A DNA stretch of 13,651 nucleotides. Source: JBEBBU01 sp041158225. Its GTDB lineage: Bacteria; Pseudomonadota; Gammaproteobacteria; Methylococcales; Methylococcaceae. The stretch is taken from contig JBEBBU010000092.1 in the NCBI GenBank assembly GCA_041158225.1, positions 1 to 13,651 of the forward strand. The letters run 5' to 3'. Positions within the stretch are counted from its first letter, which is position 1. Every line of letters starts with the position of its first letter. Below the pieces are notes generated by a model. The model worked only from the letters and a program-made list of their open reading frames with translations, made no database searches and was not told the origin of the DNA. Positions 7,705-13,651 of the stretch are shown piece after piece. The translations under genes and the position numbers were made by a program.

Positions 7705-8907
7705 ATGACGCCTGTTCAGAAAACCGGCGTGCCCTATATCCGGCTCGCCGGTTTCTATGCGCTCTATTTTGCAGGTCTGGGCAGTTTCCTGCCTTACTGG
7801 CCGCTTTATCTGAGCACGCTGCATTACGAGGCCGAAGCTATCGGTCTTATCATGGCGCTGACTTCCATGACGCGCCTGGTGGCGCCCTATCTGTGGGGGT
7901 GGCTGGTCGACCATTATGGCGCGCCCATGCGCTGGATCCGTCTGGCCTGTGCCGGCCTGCTGGCCAGTTTCCTGCTGATGGCCTGGCAGCAGGATCTGCA
8001 GCAGCTGGTTGCGGTGACCCTGCTTTACACCTTTTTCTGGAATGCCATTCTTCCTCCCTATGAAGGTGTGACCCTGCAGTATCTGCATGGCAACGCTCAT
8101 CAGTATGTGAGGGTGCGTCTCTGGGGGTCGCTGGGGTTCGTGCTGGGTGTGACGGCCATGGGAGAACTGCTGGGCAAGACCCTGGCCATGGAGTGCCTGC
8201 CGGTGGTAGTAGGCATGCTGTTTCTGCTGCAGTGGCTGGGATCACTGTGCGTGCCTGCACCCAGAGTCATTCCGCATGCGGCAACGGATGCAGGCAGCGT
8301 CCTGCAGCGGTTGCGCCGCCCCGAGGTCATGGGGCTGATGCTGGTCGGATTACTGGTGCAGATGGCGCATGGTCCCTATTACAGCTTCTTTTCCCTGCAC
8401 CTCAGCCATTATGGCTACAGTGATGCGGGTATCGGCCAGTTATGGACGCTGGGCGTCATGGCTGAAGTCGTACTGTTTATCTTTCTGCCCAGACTGCAAC
8501 CGTATACCAGTCTGCGCTTCATGCTGCTGCTGGCGCTGCTGCTGTCCATCGCCCGCTGGCTGCTTGTGGCCTGGGCAACCGGCAGTTTTGTGCTTCTGGT
8601 GACAGCCCAGGTGCTGCATGCCGCGGCTTTTGGGGCAACGCACGCTGTTGCCATCCAGTTGATCCACCATTATTTTCCCGGAAAATTACACAGCCGTGGC
8701 CAGGCACTTTACAGCAGTATCTGCTATGGCATTGGCGGCGCTGCTGGCAGTATGCTGAGCGGCGAATACTGGGAGCGGTTTGGACCGGAATGGATTTTTT
8801 CTGCGGCGGCACTGGCAAGTCTGCTGGCACTGGTCATCGCATGGTGGATGGTAGAGCGTAAAATGATGCGCAAAGGCGACGAAAGCATGGGGACGGGGGA
8901 TTTCTGA
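7705..8907 (+). CDS. MFS permease of the HcaT / phenylpropionate-permease type
   Basis: An inner-membrane protein of 400 residues with about twelve hydrophobic segments, a major facilitator. It resembles E. coli HcaT: LPYWPLYLS near 29, a loop with GWLVDHYGAPMRW near 65, VRLWGSLGFVLG (137-148), AHGPYYSFFSLHL (221-233) and LWTLGVMAEVVLFIF (246-260). HcaT is linked to 3-phenylpropionate uptake. The substrate here is unknown, and no aromatic-degradation genes are nearby. It follows aroC after 9 bases and overlaps exbB by one base (TGATG). The Shine-Dalgarno before the ATG is weak. The first codons contain a 9-bp inverted repeat, listed separately. Family call firm, substrate open. Confidence 0.85.
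   Translation: MTPVQKTGVPYIRLAGFYALYFAGLGSFLPYWPLYLSTLHYEAEAIGLIMALTSMTRLVAPYLWGWLVDHYGAPMRWIRLACAGLLASFLLMAWQQDLQQLVAVTLLYTFFWNAILPPYEGVTLQYLHGNAHQYVRVRLWGSLGFVLGVTAMGELLGKTLAMECLPVVVGMLFLLQWLGSLCVPAPRVIPHAATDAGSVLQRLRRPEVMGLMLVGLLVQMAHGPYYSFFSLHLSHYGYSDAGIGQLWTLGVMAEVVLFIFLPRLQPYTSLRFMLLLALLLSIARWLLVAWATGSFVLLVTAQVLHAAAFGATHAVAIQLIHHYFPGKLHSRGQALYSSICYGIGGAAGSMLSGEYWERFGPEWIFSAAALASLLALVIAWWMVERKMMRKGDESMGTGDF
7721..7754 (+). repeat. Inverted repeat in the first codons of the MFS gene
   Basis: AAACCGGCG at 7721-7729 is complementary to CGCCGGTTT at 7746-7754, a perfect 9-bp stem with a 16-base loop. It begins 26 bases after the aroC stop and ends in TTT followed by C. A GC-rich stem ending in U residues resembles a weak intrinsic terminator, or a structure that would hide the beginning of the MFS message. 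It may also be chance, since both arms encode protein. Confidence 0.35.
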
Positions 8908-9533
8908 TGTGGGAAATACTGAATGCGGGTGGCTGGATCATGTGGCCTCTGGTCATCTGTTCGGTGGTTGCCATGAGTGTGACGCTGGAGCGTCTCTGGT
9001 ATCTGCGTACGGAGCAGATCGTCCCTGCTGATCTGGTGGCAACGGTCTGGCGCCGTTATGACAGAAAACAGGGTATGCTGGATGCCATGGATCTCCGTGA
9101 AATCCGCGGCAATAGTCCGCTGGGCGTGGTACTGGCGACGGGCCTTGCCAACCGTTCGCATGGCAGACAGGCCATGCTGGACAGCATGGAGCAGGCAGGC
9201 AGGCAGGTCATACATGGTCTGGAGCGTTATCTGAATACGCTGGGTACCATCGCCTCGGTGGCGCCTTATCTGGGATTGCTTGGCAGTATCCTCGGCATGA
9301 TCAAGGTATTTTCCAGTTTCTCGGCCGCGCAGGGCTCAGGCAATCCTGCGCTGCTGGCGGGTGGGTTATCCGAAATCCTGATGACAACTGCAGCGGGTCT
9401 GGGGGTGGCGATTCCTGCGCTGATGGCTTACCGCTATCTGCAGGGGCGCGTCACCGAACTGGCCCTGCAGATGGAAAACGAGGCGGTGACGCTGGTCGCG
9501 CTGGTGCATGGTGAACGTGAGGAAGGTTTCTGA
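8907..9533 (+). CDS. exbB: ExbB/TolQ-family proton channel subunit
   Basis: An inner-membrane protein of the MotA/TolQ/ExbB family, 208 residues. With the ExbD-like neighbour it would form a proton-driven motor. Three membrane segments are visible: about 8-30 (GGWIMWPLVICSVVAMSVTL), 113-136 (GTIASVAPYLGLLGSILGMIKVF) and 152-177 (GGLSEILMTTAAGLGVAIPALMA). A cytoplasmic domain lies between the first two. The ending of the second segment and the SEILMTTAAGL stretch are the most conserved family parts. Together with exbD and lpxK it matches the exbB-exbD-lpxK-kdsB arrangement of pseudomonads and many betaproteobacteria. No tonB gene is in view, so the partner periplasmic protein is unknown. Start overlaps the MFS stop by one base, with a GGGGGA ribosome binding site. 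Confidence 0.9.
   Translation: MWEILNAGGWIMWPLVICSVVAMSVTLERLWYLRTEQIVPADLVATVWRRYDRKQGMLDAMDLREIRGNSPLGVVLATGLANRSHGRQAMLDSMEQAGRQVIHGLERYLNTLGTIASVAPYLGLLGSILGMIKVFSSFSAAQGSGNPALLAGGLSEILMTTAAGLGVAIPALMAYRYLQGRVTELALQMENEAVTLVALVHGEREEGF
9192..9207 (+). repeat. Four tandem CAGG units inside exbB
   Basis: CAGG is repeated four times without interruption, encoding the residues around EQAGRQV at about 95-101 of ExbB. A change of one unit would shift the frame. Four units is short for a slippage tract, so this may be chance. Confidence 0.5.
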
Positions 9534-9535
9534 TC

Positions 9536-9973
9536 ATGAACCTCAGACCCCAGCGGAGGGAAACACCGGAACTGAACCTGATACCCCTGATTGACGTCCT
9601 GATCGTGCTGCTGATATTTCTGGTCATGACCACCACCTTCCAGCAGCCCAGTGCCCTAGGTGTGAAACTGCCGGAGGCTGACAGCGCCCAGGCAGTGACC
9701 CGCCCCGAGACTTCCGTGGTGGTGGAAATCAGCAGTGCCGGGCAGTATCGCATTGCCGGTCGTGATCCTGTTGCCCAAGGCTTGTCAGAAGTACTGGCCG
9801 ATGCCTTGCCTGAAGCCCAACGCCAGCATATCCCGGTATTCATTCATGCGGATGCCAGTACCCCGCATCAGGCGGTCATGGAGGTGCTGGATGTACTGAG
9901 CAGACTGGGGGTCAGCCAGGTGCAGCTCATGGCAAGACCTGAGGGTTCATCGGCAGTCGGGCAGGGCCACTGA
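9536..9973 (+). CDS. exbD: ExbD/TolR-family biopolymer transport protein
   Basis: A single-pass inner-membrane protein of 145 residues, partner of the ExbB-like protein. A short cytoplasmic N-terminus (MNLRPQRRETPELN) leads into one membrane helix at about 15-34, LIPLIDVLIVLLIFLVMTTT. Asp20 is the conserved proton-carrying residue (Asp25 in E. coli ExbD). The rest is a periplasmic domain with the usual pattern of short strands (TSVVVEISSAGQYRI, HIPVFIHADASTPHQAVMEVLDVL). The start is 2 bases after exbB, with a strong GAGGAAGG ribosome binding site inside the exbB end. The stop overlaps lpxK by one base. Confidence 0.92.
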   Translation: MNLRPQRRETPELNLIPLIDVLIVLLIFLVMTTTFQQPSALGVKLPEADSAQAVTRPETSVVVEISSAGQYRIAGRDPVAQGLSEVLADALPEAQRQHIPVFIHADASTPHQAVMEVLDVLSRLGVSQVQLMARPEGSSAVGQGH

Positions 9974-10974
9974 TGGACTGGCTGGTCAAGGGCTGGTATC
10001 AGTCAAAGCCACCGGCCTGGTGGCTGCGCGGTCTGTCCGGACTGTTTGCCTCAGCTGTGGCCATCCGGCGCACTGCCTACCGGCGGGGCTGGAAGGCGGC
10101 CAAACGCTTTCCGGTGCCGGTGGTGGTGGTGGGCAACCTGACCGTAGGCGGCACTGGCAAGACACCGCTGGTCATTGCCCTGGCCGCATTGCTAAAGCAG
10201 CATGGATTCAGGCCGGGCATTATCAGCCGTGGTTACGGTGTGGATGTGGGGCGTGATCCGCGCTGTGTACAGACTGCGCAGGCATGGTGTGGGGATGAAC
10301 CCACGCTGATCGCCAGAAGAACCCAGTGTCCGGTCTGGATACATCCCGTCCGCGCGCGGGCTCTGGAAGCGCTGCTGGCCCATGAGGACTGTGATGTTAT
10401 TCTCTCAGATGATGGGTTGCAGCACTATGCCCTGTACAGGGATCTGGAGATTGTGGTGGTGGATGCCAGTCGTGGACTGGGGAATGGCTGCCTGCTGCCA
10501 GCCGGGCCACTGCGCGAACCTGCAGAACGCCTGGCCGAGGCTGATTTCGTCGTCGTCAATCTGGGCAGTGGTGAGGACAGTGCATGGCAGGCACCCGCTG
10601 CTGGCTACGGCATGACGCTGGCTGGTGATGAGGCTGTCAATCTGCTGACAGGCGAGATTCGTCCGCTGCAGCAGTTCATCAATGGTATGATGCATGCCAT
10701 CGCAGGCATCGGTCATCCTGAACGGTTTTTTGCATCGCTCAGAGCCAAAGGCTTGCATGTAGACTGCAAGGCATGGCCTGACCACCACGACTATGTGGCG
10801 GATGATCTGCCCCAGGGAACAGTACTGATGACTGAGAAAGATGGTATCAAGTGCCGGAAGTTTGGTCGTGATGATCTCTGGGAAGTGCCGGTCAGGGCGG
10901 TGTTGCCATCTGATTTTGAACGAAATTTCATTGAATCGCTTGTAAAGGTGCGTCGTGGACAAGAAGTTGCTTGA
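9973..10974 (+). CDS. lpxK: Tetraacyldisaccharide 4'-kinase (lipid A synthesis)
   Basis: The enzyme phosphorylates the 4' position of the lipid A disaccharide precursor with ATP at the inner face of the inner membrane, giving lipid IVA. It has 333 residues, the normal length. The N-terminal hydrophobic helix WWLRGLSGLFASAVAI is the membrane anchor. The P-loop is VVVVGNLTVGGTGKTPLVIA (50-69, Lys63). Further motifs are PGIISRGYG (81-89), GDEP (107-110), ILSDDGLQHYALYRD (143-157) and VVDASRGLGNGCLLPAGPLREP near 162-183. The 3' end overlaps the Trm112-like gene by 20 bases. msbA, which often precedes lpxK, is not here; exbD takes that place. Confidence 0.97.
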   Translation: MDWLVKGWYQSKPPAWWLRGLSGLFASAVAIRRTAYRRGWKAAKRFPVPVVVVGNLTVGGTGKTPLVIALAALLKQHGFRPGIISRGYGVDVGRDPRCVQTAQAWCGDEPTLIARRTQCPVWIHPVRARALEALLAHEDCDVILSDDGLQHYALYRDLEIVVVDASRGLGNGCLLPAGPLREPAERLAEADFVVVNLGSGEDSAWQAPAAGYGMTLAGDEAVNLLTGEIRPLQQFINGMMHAIAGIGHPERFFASLRAKGLHVDCKAWPDHHDYVADDLPQGTVLMTEKDGIKCRKFGRDDLWEVPVRAVLPSDFERNFIESLVKVRRGQEVA

Positions 10975-11146
10975 TATGCTGGTATGTCCTGTCTGCAAAG
11001 GCAGTCTCCGTTATCTGAAACCGCAGCAGGAACTGGTGTGCAAGGCCGACAGGCTGGCATTTCCGGTCAGGGAAGATATTCCCGTGATGCTGGAGGTCGA
11101 GGCCAGAAAGATCAGCCTTGAAGAATATGATGCCCTGGCCAACTGA
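10955..11146 (+). CDS. Trm112/YcaR-like small zinc-ribbon protein
   Basis: A 63-residue protein of the Trm112p-like family (E. coli YcaR, UPF0434). The start is GTG at 10955, giving MDKKLLDMLVCPVCKGSL, which matches the YcaR start MDxxLL-xx-CPVCxGxL. AAGGTG lies 4 bases upstream. An ATG at 10976 would remove this conserved start and is less likely. A CxxC (11, 14) and a third cysteine (29) in QELVCKADRLAFPVREDIPVML suggest metal binding. The gene commonly sits between lpxK and kdsB. In eukaryotes and archaea Trm112 activates methyltransferases; the role of the bacterial short form here is not established. Confidence 0.92.
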   Translation: MDKKLLDMLVCPVCKGSLRYLKPQQELVCKADRLAFPVREDIPVMLEVEARKISLEEYDALAN

Positions 11147-11152
11147 AGCCAT

Positions 11153-11917
11153 ATGCAGTTCAAGGTAGTCATACCGGCACGACTGGCTTCCACCCGTCTG
11201 CCTTCCAAACCCCTGTTGCCGCTTGCGGGCAGGCCCATGATCCTGCATGTCTGCGAGCGCGCACTCGCCAGTGGTGCGGATCAGGTGGTGGTGGCTACGG
11301 AAGATCCGGCGATCATGGACGTGGTAGCGCATATGCCGGTGGAAGGTATGCTGACCTCCAGTGAGCATGTCTCAGGCACTTCAAGGATCGCAGAAGTCTG
11401 TTCGCGCATGGGCTGGTCGGGTGAAACTGTCGTGGTCAACCTGCAGGGGGATGAGCCACTGATGCCCCCTGAACTGATCGCTGAACTGGCCAGTACCCTG
11501 AGCAGTGACACTGACTGTCATGTGGCCACCATGGCGGCCGCCATGACCCAGTGGAACGATATTGCCGACCCCAACATCGTCAAGGTTGTCATGGACCGGC
11601 AGCAGCGTGCGCTCTATTTCAGTCGTGCTGCCATTCCCTGCGAGCGTGACCGGCATTCTGTCGAAGGTGATGGAGTGCCTGCTGGAATTTACTGGCGGCA
11701 TATCGGCATGTACGCCTATACGGCGGCGTATCTGCGCCAGTATGCCAGCCTTGAGCCCTCGCCGCTGGAAGATCTGGAAAAGCTTGAGCAGTTGCGTGTG
11801 CTCTGGCACGGTGATGCCATCAAGGTGCTGACAGTACCGCAGGCACCACCGCCTGGCGTGGACACCGAAGCTGACCGGCAAAGGGTCGAGTCCATCCTGC
11901 TGCAGTATATGCGCTAG
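11153..11917 (+). CDS. kdsB: 3-deoxy-manno-octulosonate cytidylyltransferase (CMP-Kdo synthetase)
   Basis: The enzyme couples Kdo to CMP from CTP, making the activated sugar for the LPS inner core. It has 254 residues, the normal length. The nucleotide-binding start is VVIPARLASTRLPSKPLLPLAGRPM (5-29). The Mg-binding aspartate is in VNLQGDEPLMPP (Asp100), and a second conserved aspartate is in PPPGVDTEADRQRVE near the C-terminus. The motif usually written SGTDR or SGTER reads SGTSR here (Ser77), a change at an otherwise acidic position. It follows the Trm112-like gene after 6 bases, with only a weak GAAG ribosome binding site. Its TAG stop is the last three bases of a CTAG shared with the convergent gene. 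Confidence 0.96.
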   Translation: MQFKVVIPARLASTRLPSKPLLPLAGRPMILHVCERALASGADQVVVATEDPAIMDVVAHMPVEGMLTSSEHVSGTSRIAEVCSRMGWSGETVVVNLQGDEPLMPPELIAELASTLSSDTDCHVATMAAAMTQWNDIADPNIVKVVMDRQQRALYFSRAAIPCERDRHSVEGDGVPAGIYWRHIGMYAYTAAYLRQYASLEPSPLEDLEKLEQLRVLWHGDAIKVLTVPQAPPPGVDTEADRQRVESILLQYMR

Positions 11918-13038
11918 TCCTGACGATCGCTGTCGTCATGCGGCTGGCGCCTCAGGGCAAAACTGAGCCCCTCGCCAGTCTGGTCGCCAAGACAGAACAC
12001 CGAGTGCCAGACACAGCTGGCGAGGTCACGCTGGGGCAGCAGCAGGATGTCGCCCGGGTGCAGGCAGTGAGCATAACCTGCCTGTACCAGCTGGGCCAGA
12101 AACTCCGGGGTATGGTTCAGCAGCGCTTCACTTTCATCACAGTCAGCATCATCCAGAAGCTGGCCCAGACTGGCAGCATCTGCGGCCATGGCCTGGCGTA
12201 ACGCTGGCCACTGGCTGCTGTCCTGATCTTCCCTTGCCAGATACTGGCGTACCTGTTCTTCCAGAGTCTTGCGCGAAATGGCAAGCCAGAAAGTGGAGCC
12301 TGTCATCTGGGCAAAGACCACGCCCTCATGGCCTCTCTCAACATCATGATGCATCTGGGCCCCGCCATTGGGCGCATTGAAATAGACAATGCGCTCCACA
12401 AAGGCATAGGGTTCCCCCTCCATGATTGTCTGCAGGTAGGTGTGGAGTTGGGCGTGTTCAGTTACAGCGAGCGATTCAGGAAAGATGAGGTCGGTAAGCA
12501 CAGCGCTCCAGTACTGCCGTTCCGGATCAGCGCTCACGTCCTCATAACCTTCCGTGCCAAAGGAAAAGCGGAAGCGCAGACTCGCATCCTCATCATCAAA
12601 TGACAGCCATGATGCCTTGCACCAGAGGTTTTCAGCGATCATGTCATCATCTTCCCAGACATCGAAAAATACTTTCTCGATACCCTGTTCATCATGATCT
12701 TCAAAGCTGGAGGCGGCCAGTTCAAAATCAGGCTCAAATCTTTCCTGATAGGGGTCTTCTTCCAGCTGTTCGGTAAGGCTGGTGCCGTCCAGCATGGCCT
12801 GCATCAGCCGTGCGGACTGTTGCAGATCAGCTTCATGTTCAGGTATGGCGGCTGTGATCAGGCCGGGCAGGTGGATGGCCCGATCCTGTTGCCACAGGCC
12901 TGAAGCCTGTTCCAGCGTGGGCAGGGCGGGGCGTTGTGTTTCTTCGACCCAGCCCAGGATTTTACCTCTGCGTTCGAGTTTTTCTGCCGAGGATGAGGCC
13001 GCCTGGGGGGGATGCGTAAAGTGTATGCTTGCTGTCAT
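11914..13038 (-). CDS. Uncharacterised cupin_8/JmjC-like protein, possible Fe(II)/2-oxoglutarate oxygenase
   Basis: A 374-residue acidic protein I cannot match to a named gene. Two segments fit the double-stranded beta-helix of cupin_8/JmjC oxygenases. The first is APNGGAQMHHDVERGHEG (222-239), with His230-x-Asp232 as likely metal ligands, followed by VVFAQMTGSTFWLAIS, like the family's strand ending in G-x-x-x-W. The second is HPGDILLLP (327-335), then VWHSVFCL with His345 as third ligand. About 95 residues, partly helical, separate the two, a larger insert than usual. Residues 92-170 are rich in Asp and Glu. No signal peptide or membrane segment is seen, so it is probably cytosolic. Family members hydroxylate proteins or small molecules; the substrate is unknown. 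ATG 13038 is the only plausible start, with a weak ribosome binding site. It is convergent with kdsB and divergent from the copper oxidase. Confidence 0.75.
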   Translation of the reverse strand: MTASIHFTHPPQAASSSAEKLERRGKILGWVEETQRPALPTLEQASGLWQQDRAIHLPGLITAAIPEHEADLQQSARLMQAMLDGTSLTEQLEEDPYQERFEPDFELAASSFEDHDEQGIEKVFFDVWEDDDMIAENLWCKASWLSFDDEDASLRFRFSFGTEGYEDVSADPERQYWSAVLTDLIFPESLAVTEHAQLHTYLQTIMEGEPYAFVERIVYFNAPNGGAQMHHDVERGHEGVVFAQMTGSTFWLAISRKTLEEQVRQYLAREDQDSSQWPALRQAMAADAASLGQLLDDADCDESEALLNHTPEFLAQLVQAGYAHCLHPGDILLLPQRDLASCVWHSVFCLGDQTGEGLSFALRRQPHDDSDRQD

Positions 13039-13091
13039 GATGGGTCATAAGTGCTGTGATATCGGCATGATCATCGCATGCGCAAGGATGA

Positions 13092-13122
13092 ATGACAAAC
13101 CACAATAAAACAGGGGTAGAAT
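13092..13122 (+). promoter_or_regulatory. Candidate sigma70 promoter for the multicopper oxidase gene
   Basis: ATGACA at 13092-13097 (five of six matches to TTGACA) and TAGAAT at 13117-13122 (five of six matches to TATAAT) are separated by 19 bases, longer than the usual 16-18. The gap is AT-richer than its surroundings. It lies 35 bases upstream of the preferred start, in the only sizeable intergenic region of the window. This is a pattern match only. Confidence 0.35.
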
Positions 13123-13143
13123 GATATTCCCTAATACCTTTGC

Positions 13144-13148
13144 AGGAG
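13144..13148 (+). promoter_or_regulatory. Ribosome binding site that decides the multicopper oxidase start
   Basis: AGGAG lies 8 bases before ATG 13157 and only 2 bases before the in-frame ATG 13151. The spacing favours 13157 as the true start. Confidence 0.7.
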
Positions 13149-13156
13149 TCATGCGC

Positions 13157-13651
13157 ATGAGCATTCGGCCGTCCCCGATTAGCAGGCGTCAGTTTATCCG
13201 CAGTACCGCAGCTGGCGTTCTGGCTTCCACTCTCATTCCCGGGCACCTGCTGGCCATGGAGGGGATGTCCATGACCCCAATGCCCAAGCTGCCTCCGAAC
13301 AGGGCCAATCCCCAGTTCAGGCCTGATGTCGAAGTTGAAATGCTATGCGTGAGGAAAGCCATCCCTATTCTGTCAGGGGCGCCCACGCAGGTGATGATGT
13401 ATCAGGGACGTGTGCTCAGTGGTCCGGAGGATGCACTGGTGCCGATGCCTCACGGTTATCTTGGTCCCTTGCTGCGTCTGCAGAAGGGGCAAAAGGTCAG
13501 GGTGCATCTCCGTAACGCGCTGGGTGAACCCACCATCACGCACTGGCACGGCCTGCATGTCCCTCCGGAGATGGATGGTCATCCCATGTATGCCATTGAT
13601 GATGGTGAAACCTTTGTCTATGAGTTTGAGGTGAAAAACCGCGCCTGTTTC
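13157..13651 (+). CDS. Tat-exported multicopper oxidase, N-terminal part (runs off right edge)
   Basis: The first 165 residues of a copper oxidase; the frame stays open to the window end. The start carries a twin-arginine signal: ISRRQFI (8-14, Arg10-Arg11), then a hydrophobic stretch TAAGVLASTLIPGHLLA, so the enzyme should be exported folded to the periplasm. A methionine-rich patch MEGMSMTPM (34-42) follows directly. The first cupredoxin domain has GYLGPLLRLQKGQKVRVHLRN (100-120) and the copper motif THWHGLHVP (128-136, His129 and His131). The remaining copper motifs lie beyond the edge, so I cannot say whether it is CueO-, CopA- or CotA-like, or whether it is complete. The expected GTYWYH-type sequence after the next strand is replaced by NRACF at the last visible bases. 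The family oxidises Cu(I), phenols or metals. Start chosen by ribosome binding site spacing. Confidence 0.9.
   Translation, partial: MSIRPSPISRRQFIRSTAAGVLASTLIPGHLLAMEGMSMTPMPKLPPNRANPQFRPDVEVEMLCVRKAIPILSGAPTQVMMYQGRVLSGPEDALVPMPHGYLGPLLRLQKGQKVRVHLRNALGEPTITHWHGLHVPPEMDGHPMYAIDDGETFVYEFEVKNRACF

Noticed and set aside
7189..8100. Long minus-strand open frame (303 codons) opposite aroC and the MFS gene
   Set aside because: It is antisense to two clearly conserved genes. Its predicted protein is low-complexity in Gln, His and Arg, with no recognisable domain, as expected for a shadow frame in GC-rich sequence.
11921..11938. Hairpin TGACGA...TCGTCA just after kdsB as a terminator
   Set aside because: The stem is only 6 bp, there is no T-run on either strand, and it lies inside the coding end of the minus-strand gene.
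13151..13153. ATG 13151 as the multicopper oxidase start
   Set aside because: It is in frame, but only two bases separate it from AGGAG. ATG 13157 has the normal 8-base spacing.

Overview
The window looks like a chromosomal segment of a Gram-negative gammaproteobacterium. The evidence is the order infC-rpmI-rplT-pheS-pheT-ihfA, the prmB-aroC pair, LPS genes (lpxK, kdsB), an ExbB/ExbD pair, and ribosomal and IHF protein sequences that read as gammaproteobacterial. Base composition looks moderately GC-rich (not counted), with heavy CTG leucine use. I cannot name the genus. No tRNA, rRNA, CRISPR array, insertion sequence or phage gene is visible, and no stretch over 300 bases lacks a gene.

Layout, left to right. 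Positions 1-757 hold the end of infC (IF3), then rpmI (bL35) and rplT (bL20). A hairpin at 767-791 separates these from pheS. From 828 to 11917 twelve genes run on the + strand with gaps of at most 21 bases and frequent overlaps: pheS, pheT, ihfA, argC, prmB, aroC, an HcaT-like MFS permease, exbB, exbD, lpxK, a Trm112/YcaR-like gene and kdsB. kdsB meets a minus-strand gene (11914-13038) tail to tail, and both stop codons lie in one CTAG. That minus-strand gene encodes an uncharacterised cupin_8/JmjC-like protein, probably an Fe(II)/2-oxoglutarate-type oxygenase. After a 118-base divergent intergenic region, a Tat-exported multicopper oxidase starts at 13157 and runs off the right edge.

How the genes work together. 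The left part serves translation: initiation factor, two large-subunit proteins and phenylalanyl-tRNA synthetase, with the IHF alpha subunit behind it. The middle joins arginine biosynthesis (argC), methylation of ribosomal protein uL3 (prmB) and the last step to chorismate (aroC). The right part of the run is an envelope block: a proton-motive-force energiser pair (exbB/exbD) beside lipid A 4'-kinase (lpxK) and CMP-Kdo synthetase (kdsB).

Most of the window is ordinary housekeeping sequence. I found no convincing new defence or mobile system. The best candidates for a second look are the cupin-like protein, the length and mixed content of the overlapping gene run, the shared CTAG stop, a substitution in a conserved KdsB motif, and the divergent region in front of the copper oxidase.
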